This document shows positions 49,569 through 61,932 of a stretch of 64,000 nt of DNA, piece by piece. The stretch comes from DASZRZ01 sp963732925. Its GTDB lineage: Bacteria; Acidobacteriota; Terriglobia; Terriglobales; Acidobacteriaceae. Positions within the stretch are counted from its first letter, which is position 1; every line of letters begins with the position of its first letter. Under the pieces are notes generated by a model. It searched no databases, was not told the DNA's origin, and saw only the letters and a list, made by a program, of their open reading frames with translations. Location of the stretch: positions 62,001 to 126,000 of the forward strand of contig CAVTBJ010000006.1 in the NCBI GenBank assembly GCA_963732925.1, read 5' to 3'. Both the position numbers and the translations under genes were made by a program.

Positions 49569-49969
49569 CCCTCCGCCCCCGGCGGCAGTACCCAAAGGTG
49601 TCAAGGGGAGCATCGTCAAAAGCGATTGGAAAGCGATTCGCGGGTCTGGTCTGCAAGATTGTGTCCCGGGATTTCGATTTTCAATTCCCACAACACCCTC
49701 TGCCGAACTTTCGCATCTTTGAGCTTGATAGCACGGAAGTCAGCCGCTGCAACTGTGAGAATATTCCAAAGACTGGGCTGGGTTCAGGGGCAATGCTGTT
49801 CCCGTCCGCGCCAAACTGTTGCCAAGTTATTGATTATTAAAGATATTTTAAACTTGACAGTAACTAACTCATATAATATGTTTTCATATGATTAAGGTAC
49901 ATTCCGAGGGTTTGGCGGCCCTAGAGCCGCTCCCAAATCAGCCATTTGCAGTTAGCGAAGGAGGACGTT
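49569..49969. other. 401-base spacer containing the hsp20 promoter
   Basis: No gene is supported. Base composition changes from GC-rich to strongly AT-rich between 49825 and 49890, where the promoter of the heat-shock gene lies. A weakly symmetrical sequence at 49853-49873 is discussed as a possible HspR-type site. Confidence 0.5.
49854..49882 (+). promoter_or_regulatory. hsp20 promoter with HAIR-like sequence
   Basis: TTGACA (49854-49859), 17-base spacer, TATGTT (49877-49882); a closer TATAAT at 49872 is only 12 bases from the -35 box. The overlapping 49853-49873 reads cttgaca-N7-actcata, matching 10 of 14 defined positions of the HspR operator (HAIR: CTTGAGT-N7-ACTCAAG). Confidence 0.5.
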
Positions 49970-50482
49970 ATGGCCATCACTCATTTTGACCCGTTTCGTG
50001 AGTTGAATCTCTTGCAGGACCGCATGAACCGCCTCTTCCAGGACTCCTGGGGACCGGGCATGGCTCGTAACGAAGAAGGCATGCCTTCCGCCAGCTTCGT
50101 TCCGCCAGTCGACATCTACGAAGACGAAGGCAACATCGTGGTCAAGGCTGAAGTCCCGGGCATCGATCCCAAGGACATCGATGTGCGCGTGGAGAACAAC
50201 ACCCTGACCATTCGAGGGGAACGCAAGCTGGAGAAGGAAGAGAAAGAGGAAAACTTCCATCGCGTGGAGCGCCGTTACGGCAGCTTCTATCGTGCGTTCA
50301 CTCTGCCGAACACCGTGGAAGGCGACAAGTGCGAAGCCAATTACGACAATGGCGTTCTGGAAATTCGCTTGGCGAAGCGCGCCGAAGCCAAGCCCAAGCA
50401 GATCAAAGTGAATATCGGCAGCGGCAAGCAGATCGAAGGCAAGAGCGAGGCAGCCAAGGGCCAGCCGGGGAAAGCTGCCTGA
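49970..50482 (+). CDS. Small heat shock protein, Hsp20/alpha-crystallin family
   Basis: 170 residues, ATP-independent holdase that keeps unfolding proteins soluble. N-terminal FDPFRELNLLQDRMNRLF, alpha-crystallin domain about 45-140 (VPPVDIYEDEGNIVVKAEVPG, VENNTLTIRGERK, GSFYRAFTLPNTV, YDNGVLEIRLAKR), and a C-terminal Lys/Gly-rich tail. KQIKVNI supplies the I-x-V-like anchoring motif. ATG 49970 follows AAGGAGG by 5 bases. clpB lies 172 bases downstream. Confidence 0.96.
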   Translation: MAITHFDPFRELNLLQDRMNRLFQDSWGPGMARNEEGMPSASFVPPVDIYEDEGNIVVKAEVPGIDPKDIDVRVENNTLTIRGERKLEKEEKEENFHRVERRYGSFYRAFTLPNTVEGDKCEANYDNGVLEIRLAKRAEAKPKQIKVNIGSGKQIEGKSEAAKGQPGKAA

Positions 50483-50654
50483 GCCGTTTTGCTTGATTCA
50501 TCGCAAGCTTTTAATCATGCGGAGTTTTCTCAGGGGGACGGGCTTCAGCCAGTCCCCCAAATTTCAGGTGTGACTGCTGTCACGTTCCTTTGGAGTGGCA
50601 GGGAGTAATTTCAAGGGGCCGGCGGGGCACGCCGGCGCGAAAGTTGGCGAAGAA

Positions 50655-53282
<2,628 letters not shown>

Positions 53283-53302
53283 GCTGGAGCATTCACTCCA
53301 TC

Positions 53303-53335
53303 AATCAAGAAAGCCCAGTCGAGGGCGACCGGGCT
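53303..53335 (-). terminator. Rho-independent terminator of the M23 peptidase gene
   Basis: On the minus strand agcccggtcg and cgactgggct form a 10-bp stem (one G-T pair) with a 4-base loop, followed by ttcttgatt. It starts 47 bases after the stop at 53382 and also separates the convergent clpB. Confidence 0.8.
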
Positions 53336-53381
53336 CCATTCCCAATTCTTGGCTCTTGTTCAACCGCCAAGGCTCTTGGCC

Positions 53382-54326
53382 TTACGGACTTCCGGCCGTC
53401 GTGGAGGTAGCCTCCGACGCCACGGAAGGCGTGTACAGGGTGGCCCGCAGGTATTTATACGGGTTCACCGGCGTGTTGTGGATCCAGACCTCATAGTGGA
53501 GGTGAGGACCGGTCGCGCGACCGCTATCACCGATATAACCCAGAACGTCACCGCGGTGGACGGTCTGTCCGGCAGTGACCGCGAAGCCGGAGAGGTGTCC
53601 GTAGCGCGTAGTAAAGCCGTTCGGGTGCTCAATCTCCACCAGGCGCCCATAACCGCTGTAGAAGTCGGCGAAGGTCACGGTGCCGTCGGCCGGAGCCACG
53701 ACCGGCTCGCCATAGGGCGCGGCAATGTCGACGCCGCGGTGGAAAGCACCTTCCCCGTTGAAGGGGTCAATGCGCTCCCCAAACCCCGCGGTAATGCGTC
53801 CCTCGACCGGCCAGAGCGTGGGCGCTTCCGCCATGCGAACCCAATCTGCCATGGTGATATTGTGCCGCGATCCCATGGCCACATTAATGGTCGCTACGCC
53901 AGCCAGCGCGGAAAGGCGCAGCAGCTTGAACTGCCTGAGCGAATCGGCGACATCTTGGGAATCGAAGTCTCCGGAGTCGAAGTTGGCGGCATGCGGCTCC
54001 ATGGCAGGGTCCGGCTTGATGCCGTAGATGGCGGTGATTTCACTGGCCAGCGAACCGAGGGAAGCCACCTGCAAGTCTTTTTCCCTGGAGGCTTTCTCCA
54101 AGAGCGAGTAGCGGTCCTTCAGCTCGTCCTTTTCGGCCCGTATCTGATTGAAGCGGCCTACTTTGGCTAGCATGCGAGCATAGGATCCCGCCATGCCCGT
54201 GATACTCAGCATTCCAATCAGCGTACCCGCAAGAAACACGTAGACGTAATGCAGAGGAATGGGAATCTTGCGCAGCTGGCCGTCGGAATCGCGGCTGACA
54301 AACAAGATGTAAAGGCGTTTGCGCAA
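53382..54326 (-). CDS. Membrane-anchored M23 peptidase
   Basis: 314 residues. Short cytoplasmic start, one membrane helix (VYVFLAGTLIGMLSITGMAG, about 28-47), a coiled coil (IRAEKDELKDRYSLLEKASREKDLQ region), then an M23/LytM domain with GAFHRGVDIAAPYGEPVVA (first metal ligands) and GPHLHYEVW (HxH). All metal ligands appear present, so it should be an active cell-wall endopeptidase or one of the EnvC/MepM type. Start ATG 54326. Single-gene unit. Confidence 0.93.
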   Translation of the reverse strand: MRKRLYILFVSRDSDGQLRKIPIPLHYVYVFLAGTLIGMLSITGMAGSYARMLAKVGRFNQIRAEKDELKDRYSLLEKASREKDLQVASLGSLASEITAIYGIKPDPAMEPHAANFDSGDFDSQDVADSLRQFKLLRLSALAGVATINVAMGSRHNITMADWVRMAEAPTLWPVEGRITAGFGERIDPFNGEGAFHRGVDIAAPYGEPVVAPADGTVTFADFYSGYGRLVEIEHPNGFTTRYGHLSGFAVTAGQTVHRGDVLGYIGDSGRATGPHLHYEVWIHNTPVNPYKYLRATLYTPSVASEATSTTAGSP

Positions 54327-54777
54327 AATCGGCTCCAGAACTGCTTAAGGTCTCGTTCGATACCCTCAAACGAGTGATGCTGCTCGGATACTCCAATGTT
54401 TTCCTTGCACGCTCGATCTTTACGTCTCGAATGCCGCGCTCGGGCTGGTTCGCCCGCTGGGGAGTTGCCGTTTGCGGCGCTCCGGCCGGGGAAGTTCCGG
54501 AATCCGCAGGTCCCAAATCGTCCGCAGACCTGGCGGAAATTGCTGCTTAAATAGACGGGATCAAGGTAACAAACCGCTCGCAAATGTGTCAACAGTAAGA
54601 GGGACAAGGAGATAGGGCCGCAGGGACATTCGGACAGGATGCACCGGCGTAACCCGAAATCCCTGTCCCTCCCGGGCTTGCCTTCCTCCGTTCGTTGTAG
54701 CCGCGCCGACTAAGGCCCTGCGTCTTGGTCGACTTATGCCAACCCGCAGGAAAGGCAGGCGGAGGGCCCAATGCTGG
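54327..54777. other. 451-base spacer between recG and the M23 gene, no gene seen
   Basis: Several short open frames, none convincing. An imperfect hairpin (cagggacattcgg pairing with cccgaaatccctg, 54620-54666) lies beyond the recG stop on the minus strand and could end that transcript. The rest presumably contains the M23 promoter. Confidence 0.45.
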
Positions 54778-57081
54778 CTAGCCAACCTCCACCAAGCCAT
54801 ACTTGCGCTGCCAGTGCGCGCGCAGGTGCTGGATGGCACGGGTAATTTCCTGCTGCGAACCAGGGCTGCTGCCGGCAACGAAGCTTGCGGCCTCACGCTT
54901 GGCCAGCTCCAGCAGGTCGCGGTCGCGGACCAGATTGGCAACGCGAAACGCCGGCAGACCTGCCTGGCGGGTCCCAAAGAACTCGCCGGGGCCGCGCTGT
55001 TCCAGATCCAGCTCGGCGATTTCGAAGCCGTTCGTGGTGCGGACCATAGCGTCCAGGCGCTGCCCAGCCTCCGGAGAAACCTTGCCGCTCGTCATGAGGA
55101 TGCAGTAGGACTTGCCGGCGCCGCGGCCGATCCGCCCCCGAACTGGTGCAACTGAGCCAGCCCGAAACGCTCGGCGTGCTCGACGACCATGACGGTAGCG
55201 TTGGGGACGTCCACGCCGACCTCAATCACGGTGGTCGAGACCAGGACTTCGATCTCGCCCTTCTGGAAATCACGCATGACCCGGTCTTTTTCGTCCGGGT
55301 CAAGACGTCCATGGAGCAGGCCGACGTGCGCCGCCGGCAAGATGCGCGACCGAATCTGTTCGAGCATCCGCAGCGCGGGTTTGAGATCCAGCTCATTGCT
55401 CTTCCTCGATCACCGGGTAGACAACATAGGCCTGATGTCCGGCTGCGATCTGCTTGCGTACAAACTCGAAAACCTCCTCCGAGCGGTCGTCGCCGACGCG
55501 GCGGGTGGAGATGGGCGAGCGGCCGGGAGGAAGCTCATCCAGGATGCTCACGTCCAGGTCACCATAGAGGGTCAGCGCCAAGGTGCGAGGGATGGGGGTG
55601 GCGGTCATGACCAGCACGTCCGGCTCCAGAGCGGGGGCTTCGACCGTTCCGCCGGAACCCTCAGGATGCCGGGGGCGGCGCTGGACTTTTTCATAAGCTG
55701 AAGGCGCTGCATGACTCCGAATCGGTGCTGCTCATCGACGATCACCAGGCCCAGGCGGGCGAACTCCACCTTCTCCTGAAGCAGGGCATGGGTCCCGATG
55801 ACGAGTTGGGCATTGCCCTGAGCGATATGGCGCCGGGCATCGCGCTTGCGGCCGGCGTCCAGCGATCCGGTGAGCAGGATGATGCGATAGCCGGCGGGCT
55901 CGAGCAGGCGCCTTGCCGAGAGATAGTGCTGGGTGGCCAGGATCTCGGTGGGAGCCATGAGCGAGACCTGGTATCCGTTCTCCATGGCAATGATCGCGGC
56001 CTGCAGGGCGACAATCGTCTTGCCGGAGCCAACGTCGCCCTGGAGCAGGCGCCGCATGGGCGCGGCGCGCTGCATGTCGGCAGCGATCTCCTTCAGCACA
56101 CGCTTCTGCGCGGCGGTGGGATGGAAGGGCAGAATGCGCTTGAGAGCGGAGCGCACTTCGTCGTTCAGGGTGAAGGCAATTCCCGGCTGGACGCGTACGC
56201 GGCGGCGCTTGAGTTCGAGTCCCAGTTCCAGAAAAGAACAGCTCCTCGAAAATCATCCGGAGCTGGGCGGGGCTGCGGGCTGCGTGCAATGCGGTCAGGC
56301 TCTCCGTCTCCGGGGGCCAATGGACCTGCCAGAAGGCTTCCGCGAAGGGGATCAGGCCATGGCGCTGGCGGATCGACTGCGGGAGGGAATCGGGGATCTC
56401 GGGGCTCAGGTTCTCCAGCGCGTAGCGGATTGCGCGGCGAAACCAGCGGGAGCTGAGCTTGCCCTGCCAGGCAGACTCGTACACCGGTACGACGCGACCG
56501 ACCTCCAGCGACTGCGCGATCTCCGGAGCGCCTTCCTCCCCTTCGGCTTCACCGAGGATTTCAAACTGCGGCTGGATGATCTGCAGGCCGCCCCGCTTGT
56601 CCTGTTCGACCTTGCCGTAGAGCGCAACCAACTGTCCGGGCTGGAAACGGCCCTGAAGATAGCTCCCGTGGAACCAGAGGCATTTGAGCCGGGCGCGGCC
56701 GAGGCGGCCGGGCCTAGTCCGGGCATGGGTGCGGCCAAGGCTGGCCCCTTGGTTCGGGCGGTGGTTCGGGCGATCCGCCGGGGCTCCGGGGCGCTCGCCG
56801 CAACGGCGGAGGCGGGGACGCCATAGTCCCCCACAATCAGCTCGAACAGCGGCATGCGCCGGGTACGGAACAACATGGAGCTGCGCACTTCCCCTACGAC
56901 GCTGGCCGTCTCTCCCGGGCGCAGTTCGCCGATACGGCGCGGGATTGGCGCGGTCTTCGTAGCGGAATGGCAGGTAGAAGAGCAGGTCCTCGACGGTGCT
57001 GATGCCCTTGGACGCGAGGGCTTCGGCCAGACGAGGGCCGATTCCCTTCACGTACTGCACCGGGGTCTGCAGTTCGAGCAT
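54778..57081 (-). CDS. recG: ATP-dependent DNA helicase RecG, about six frame breaks
   Basis: Superfamily 2 helicase that regresses stalled forks and remodels junctions. Joined segments cover the whole protein (about 765 residues): wedge/OB domain (LKCLWFHGSYLQGRFQPGQLVALYGKVEQ), Walker A LLQGDVGSGKT, motif II VIVDEQHRFG, motif III VMTATPIPRTLALTLYGDLD, VSTTVIEVGVDVPNATVM, LHQLRGRIGRG and the C-terminal LLELAKREAA. The frame changes near 56945, 56690, 56235, 55672, 55396 and 55138, mostly at G or C runs. A Pro/Ala-rich insert (about residues 95-140) lies between the first two breaks. Error is likelier than decay because every motif is intact. Start ATG 57081. Confidence 0.85.
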
Positions 57082-57162
57082 GCCGGAAATAGATTAGCAG
57101 CGTGCGGCTCAGCTGTCGGCTTTCGGCCGTCTGGTCTAGCTGGCAATGCCGGAAGGTTCCGG

Positions 57163-58313
57163 CTAAGGAACCGTTTCCTGATGCAGGCTCTGAGCGGGCG
57201 CTCTCGTTTCCTCGAACATCCACTGAGGTGATGAAGTACTGATAGCTGGTTCCGGGCTGCACGTTGGAGTCGCGGAAAGCCGGGGTAAGCACCAATCCGT
57301 TGTTAATCCGCGCGGCAGGCTGGCCGGCGGCGGAGCGGTAGACGTTATATCCCGGCCAGATCGGTATCCGGACTGGGACTCCAGATGAGATCGATGAAGG
57401 GCTGCTGCCCCGGTCCGGAGAAGACTGCTTCCACGTCCGTAGGCACTGCCGGGGGGAAAACATCTTTGGGAGTGACGGTCACGGGCGCAGAATCCTGGCC
57501 TTCGACCTCGATGGGTCCAGTCTGAATCTGAGCCTGGGCCGGGGCTGCCTTGTTCCCAGCGCTCTGGCTCGCCTGCTGGCCGCCATTTTCTGCTGCCGGA
57601 AGAATGGTGACACCCGTCACCCGATAGCTGTAAGTCTGACCCCACTCGAAATTGGCGTCCACAAGGCTGGCTTGCGCGCTGGAGATCGGCACCTGGCCGG
57701 CACGAATTCGGTCTGGGGGTTGGTCCCTGTCTGGCGGTAGACGCGGTAGACGTGCCGCAGTTGGCCGGCAGCCTGGCCGTGATTCTCGTCATTCTCACCC
57801 GGCGTGCCGGACCAGGTGAGCCGAACGCCCGCGGCGGTCGACTTCCGCCCGCAGGTCCGAGGGAGGCGGCAGTGTGGGCGCCAGCGGAACTTCGACCTGA
57901 TTGGAGAGACCGGCGGCCCGGCCGCGATCGTTGAACGCCTGCACTGCATACGTGGCAAACCCCAAGGGGTGCTGGCGCTGGAGTTCCGCGGCAAGAGCAT
58001 CGCTGTACTCCGCCGCTTCGGGGGCATTCGGCGGCGGCGGCAGTTGCGCAATTTTCAGGCAATCTTCCATCCGGGGCCGGTTAATGGCGCGGCAGATACT
58101 GGTGGGACCGGGATGGCGCAGGATGGCCGCGTCGGTGGTGCGCTGCGGCGGCGTCCAGGAGAGATAGACGTGGTCTCCCTTGCGCCAGGCGGCAAGATCG
58201 CTGACCGGCCGGGGGAGACGCAGCGATGGAGGCTGCGGCGCTCCCGGCAGTCCGCAGGAGGCGAGCAGGACCGTGACAATAAACCCCGCGACCAGGGAAG
58301 CCGGAGTGCGCAT
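57163..58313 (-). CDS. Lipoprotein with fibronectin type III repeats, four frame breaks
   Basis: About 380 residues after joining. Signal peptide with lipobox LLASC (FIVTVLLASCGLPG), so lipid-anchored. Three FN3-like units follow: VSDLAAWRKGDHVYLSWTPP, then GVRLTWSGTPGEN, then FIDLIWSPSPDTDLAGYNVYRS and TSYQYFITSVDVRGNES. Frame changes lie near 57850, 57690, 57355 and 57180; the last correction gives the end SEPASETVP. Start ATG 58313. It is 81 bases ahead of recG on the same strand. Function unknown; FN3 units usually mediate binding at the cell surface. Confidence 0.72.
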
Positions 58314-58612
58314 GAGAATGCTAAAGAGAGTAACAGGTGAAGGACGTGGCGGCCCGCGGAAGCGCCGGGCGTCCTGTAAAACCGGGCCGGAAATCCACGC
58401 CTGCAGGGAAGCCGACACGCTCCGGTTCCTCCCGGGAAGGGCCGTTCCTCTGCGGAGAGGACCCGGGGCCGGCGATCCTCACGGCCGGGCAGCGCATCTA
58501 TCGTAATGCGAGCTATTTTTCTATTTTTTCTTAAACCGTTTTATCGGGGCGACGCCGCCAAAAACTGCATCGCCAGAATTGGTATCGCCAGCGTCGCCAG
58601 CAAGGAGGAGCC

Positions 58613-58909
58613 ATGGCTTCGAAAGACGAATTAGTGAATTTTCTCGATCAGGAGGTATTCGATCCCATTCTGAAGGCCTCGCCGAACGGCTACTCGGATA
58701 AGCAGCAGCAGGACTTGCAGTACGTACAGGACCGCACACAGTCCGAGAAGGAACGCTATCACAGCTACGGCAGCGTCGACGAGGTAGTGCGGATGTACAA
58801 GGACGACCTCCACTCAGAAAACGCCAAGCCGGTCAATCGCAGGCTGCACGAGCTCGGCCTGCCGCGCCTGGTGGACGTGAAGGAGGAATTCGAGAAGAAA
58901 GCCTCCTGA
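58613..58909 (+). CDS. Small acidic helical protein, function unknown
   Basis: 98 residues, charged, no membrane segment. Begins MASKDELVNFLDQEVFDPIL and includes DLQYVQDRTQSEKERYH and HELGLPRLVDVKEEFEKKA. No family recognised with certainty. ATG 58613 follows AAGGAGGAG at 3-6 bases and a strong terminator follows the gene, so it is real and probably well expressed. Confidence 0.8.
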   Translation: MASKDELVNFLDQEVFDPILKASPNGYSDKQQQDLQYVQDRTQSEKERYHSYGSVDEVVRMYKDDLHSENAKPVNRRLHELGLPRLVDVKEEFEKKAS

Positions 58910-58922
58910 GAGAGTAGCTTGC

Positions 58923-58960
58923 GAAAGGGGGCGGGCGGACGGGCCCCCTTTCTTCCTCTT
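58923..58960 (+). terminator. Rho-independent terminator after the 98-residue gene
   Basis: gaaaggggg (58923-58931) pairs with ccccctttc (58944-58952), followed by ttcctctt. It starts 13 bases after the stop codon. Just beyond it, ctcttcaggacgaa occurs twice in tandem, and a degenerate copy of the dispersed repeat follows (near 58980-59010). Confidence 0.8.
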
Positions 58961-59084
58961 CAGGACGAACTCTTCAGGACGAAAATCGGGATTCCCCGCT
59001 GCGCTCGGAGTGCCAATCCGAGAGTGCGGAGCAGGGCATCCGCTCCACGCAACTCGGCCTGGAATTCCGGCAGGGTCCCGCTCT

Positions 59085-60501
59085 CTATAGGATGTAGCGC
59101 GAGAGGTCCTGGTCTTTCACGATATCGGTGAGAGCGTTGCGGACATATGTGGCATCGACGGTGATCTGCTTTTCGGTCATATCAGGAGCATTAAAGCTGA
59201 TGTCGTCCAGCACGCGTTCCATAATGGTGTGCAGACGGCGAGCCCCGATGTTTTCCGTGCCTTGATTCACCTTGAAGGCGAAATTGGCGATTTCATCCAG
59301 CGCGTCGGGAGTGAAATCCAGTTTGAGGCCTTCGGTATCCAGCAGGGCCACGTACTGCTTGGTGAGCGAGGACTTAGGCTCGGTGAGGATCTTGATGAAG
59401 TCCTCGACGGTGAGCGATTGCAGTTCCACGCGAATGGGAAAGCGGCCCTGGAGTTCCGGGAATGAGATCGCTGGGCTTGGAGACGTGGAAGGCTCCGGCG
59501 GCGATGAACAGAATGTGTTCGGTGCGCACCATGCCGTAACGGGTGTTCACCGTAGTGCCCTCCACGATGGGCAGGATGTCCCGTTGGACCCCCTCCCGGC
59601 TGACGTCGGGGCCGTGGCCTCCGCTTTCCCGGCCAGCAATCTTGTCCAGCTCATCGAGGAAGATGATGCCCGACTGCTCGGCACGTTCGACGGCGATGCG
59701 CGTGACCTGGTCCATGTCAATCAGGCGCTGCTCTTCTTCCTGTACCAGGTACTCAAAAGCCTCGCTGACCTTCATATTCCGCTTCTTGGTGCGCTGGCCG
59801 AAGATGTTGGGCAGCATGTCTTTGATGTTGATGTCCATCTCTTCCGTGCCCTGGTTGGAGACAATTTCAAAGGCGGGGAAGGACTTCTCGCGAACTTCCA
59901 GCTCCACCATGCGGTCGTCGAGCTTGCCCTCGCGAAGCTGCTGCCGAAGCTTTTCGCGGGTGCGGGAGGAGGACTCGATCAGGGAGGTATCGGGACTGGG
60001 GCCATCCGGCGGACGGGCGGCGCCGAAGCCGACAGGACCCGCGCCGGGAAGCAACAGATCGAGCAGGCGCTCCTCGGCATTGAGTTCTGCTTTATCGGAG
60101 ACATCTTCCAGCTTTTCTTCCCGCACCATATCGATGGCAATCTCCACCAGGTCGCGGATCATGGATTCCACGTCGCGGCCGACATAGCCAACCTCGGTGA
60201 ACTTGGAGGCCTCGACCTTCAGGAAGGGGGAATTGGCCAGCTTGGCGAGGCGGCGGGCGATCTCCGTTTTGCCCACGCCAGTAGGACCGATCATGATGAT
60301 GTTCTTGGGAATGACCTCCTCGGCCATCTCCGCCGGGAGCCGCTGGCGGCGCATGCGGTTGCGCAAGGCGATGGCCACGGCGCGCTTGGCGTCCTTCTGG
60401 CCCACAACGTACTTGTCGAGTTCGGCGACGATCTCGCGCGGGGTAAGTTCGTCGAGCGAGACCTGTTCTTCGTCAGCGGTTTGGGGAAGATATAAAGCCA
60501 T
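59085..60501 (-). CDS. hslU: HslU ATPase of the HslUV protease, one frame break
   Basis: AAA+ unfoldase that feeds HslV. About 471 residues once corrected (E. coli 443). Starts with LTPREIVAELDKYVVGQKDAKRAVAIALRNR-type sequence; Walker A GPTGVGKT at 72-79, EVGYVGRDVESMIRDL, Walker B IIFLDELDKIA, and the C-terminal LSRYIL that docks into HslV. A surplus G near 59455-59460 breaks the frame between SKPSDLIP and ELQGRFPIRVELQSL. Start ATG 60501. hslV lies 162 bases upstream on the same strand. Confidence 0.92.
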
Positions 60502-60516
60502 AAAATTTCTAGTTTG

Positions 60517-60660
60517 TAATTCGAAATTTGAAGTGTGATTCTCTCACTACTCGTCCTGTTGGTTGCGGGTCAAAACCGAGATTCCTCGCTTCGCCCGAAA
60601 TGACAAGAGCCCGATTTGATTTTCAGAAAATCACAAATTCCAAATTTCCAAATTTCAAAT
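60517..60660. repeat. Composite repeat in the hslV-hslU gap
   Basis: An AT-rich arm (gaaatttgaagtgtgatt near 60523-60540) is matched by an inverted arm (aatcacaaattccaaatttc near 60627-60646), flanking a GC-richer centre with gagattcctcgcttcgccc (60580 region), a relative of the repeat at 30029-30195. It looks like a palindromic insertion between two co-transcribed genes. Confidence 0.55.
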
Positions 60661-60663
60661 CCC

Positions 60664-61236
60664 TCACAGTTCCTCGATCGTGAAACTCTCATTGGTGTAG
60701 ATGCACATGCGCCCGGCGATCCCCATGGATTCCTCCGCTATTTGACGCGCGGGCAGCGTCGTATGATTCGCCAGGGCCGTGGCCGCCGCCAGGGCATAAG
60801 GCCCGCCGCTGCCGATGGCGGCAATGCCGGAGTCGGGCTCGATCACGTCTCCGGCGCCGCTGATGAGAAACGTCTGGGTTTCGTCGGCCACGAGGAGCAG
60901 GGCTTCCAGGTGGCGCAGGGCGCGGTCGGTGCGCCAGTCCTTGGCCAGCTCGACGGCGGCACGGCCCAGGTTCCCGTGGTACTGCTCCAGCTTGGCTTCA
61001 AAGCGGCTGAAGAGGCTGAAGGCATCGGCGGTGGAGCCGGCGAATCCCGCCAGAATCCTGCCGTTGTAGAGACGGCGAATCTTGCGGGCGCTGTGCTTGA
61101 TGACGCTTTCACCCAGAGTGACCTGGCCATCTCCGGCCATGACAACCTTGCCGTCGCGACGAACGGCGAGCACGGTGGTGGAGCGGATGTTTGCCTTGTT
61201 GGGGGCTTCGCTGGAGGAAAGCTGCTGAGTCTTCAT
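60664..61236 (-). CDS. hslV: HslV peptidase subunit with N-terminal extension
   Basis: Threonine peptidase of the HslUV complex. 190 residues. The core starts STTVLAVRRDGKVVMAGDGQVTLG and continues KIRRLYNGRILAGFAGSTADAFSL and AIGSGGPYALAAATAL. The catalytic Thr must be the N-terminus of the mature protein, yet 19 residues precede the TT pair from the only usable start, ATG 61236. In most HslV only a Met or a few residues must be removed. No later ATG, GTG or TTG is available before the TT pair. Confidence 0.93.
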   Translation of the reverse strand: MKTQQLSSSEAPNKANIRSTTVLAVRRDGKVVMAGDGQVTLGESVIKHSARKIRRLYNGRILAGFAGSTADAFSLFSRFEAKLEQYHGNLGRAAVELAKDWRTDRALRHLEALLLVADETQTFLISGAGDVIEPDSGIAAIGSGGPYALAAATALANHTTLPARQIAEESMGIAGRMCIYTNESFTIEEL

Positions 61237-61289
61237 CAAGATAGGGAAATTATAGCAGCGGATTCCAGCCTCCTTCGGGACGCGCACGG

Positions 61290-61763
61290 CTAATGATGCG
61301 CCGACTGCACCACCTCGATGCGCAATCCGTTGATGATGACGCCATTTTCTCCCAGGGCATCGGCATCCGTCCGGTCGACGCCCCAGCCGTCGTGCAACTG
61401 GAAGGGGAGCGGGGCGCGCTGAACGACTCCGTTGACGTTGACCAGATCGCCCTTGTCCAGCCTGGCCTCGCGGCCGTCCGGATAGAGGGGCCGCACGATC
61501 GAGGGCATGGTAACCAGGATCATCTGCTGCGGGCTGGTGCCGATCCAGATGGCGTCGCGCCCGGTCTTGTCGCGCACTTGCACGCTGCGCAAGGTGACGG
61601 GCTGGCCAATCAGGGAATCTTTCCGGCTGGAGAACAGGTCGGCAATATGGATGGTGGCGACGGAGGCCACGGTCGGGGCCAGGACCTGCTGTCCCTGGGC
61701 GGGCAGGAGCAATAGCGCCGAAAGCAAGAGGGCCAGGGACAGGAGCACAGGTCGGGTACGCAT
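61290..61763 (-). CDS. Secreted small protein, possible OB-fold
   Basis: 157 residues with a strong signal peptide (RPVLLSLALLLSALLLLPAQG). The mature part reads SLIGQPVTLRSVQVRDKTGRDAIWIG and DLVNVNGVVQRAP, a pattern like a bacterial OB-fold (BOF or NfeD-like) domain, though I cannot assign it firmly. ATG 61763 has GGAG at 8 bases. It precedes hslV by 53 bases on the same strand. Confidence 0.75.
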   Translation of the reverse strand: MRTRPVLLSLALLLSALLLLPAQGQQVLAPTVASVATIHIADLFSSRKDSLIGQPVTLRSVQVRDKTGRDAIWIGTSPQQMILVTMPSIVRPLYPDGREARLDKGDLVNVNGVVQRAPLPFQLHDGWGVDRTDADALGENGVIINGLRIEVVQSAHH

Positions 61764-61932
61764 GAACAAATCTCCGCAGTTCTTATCTGGAATGACGTTC
61801 TCGCTTCCCTATTAGTTGCACAAAATTGGATCCCCTTGCCAGTGGAATTGAGGGAACGCCGGGGTTCCGGAGCCAGGACGCCGGCTGAAGTGGCCGGGGG
61901 CGGGCGCTGGGCTTTATACTGCTTTCCCCACT

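Noticed and set aside
54620..54666. A riboswitch downstream of recG
   Set aside because: The imperfect hairpin matches no aptamer core I can recognise and lies beyond a gene end rather than before a start.
54327..54777. Short frames of 100-160 residues on the minus strand before the M23 gene
   Set aside because: They overlap the 5' part of the M23 gene in another frame, have no ribosome binding site, and their composition is not protein-like.
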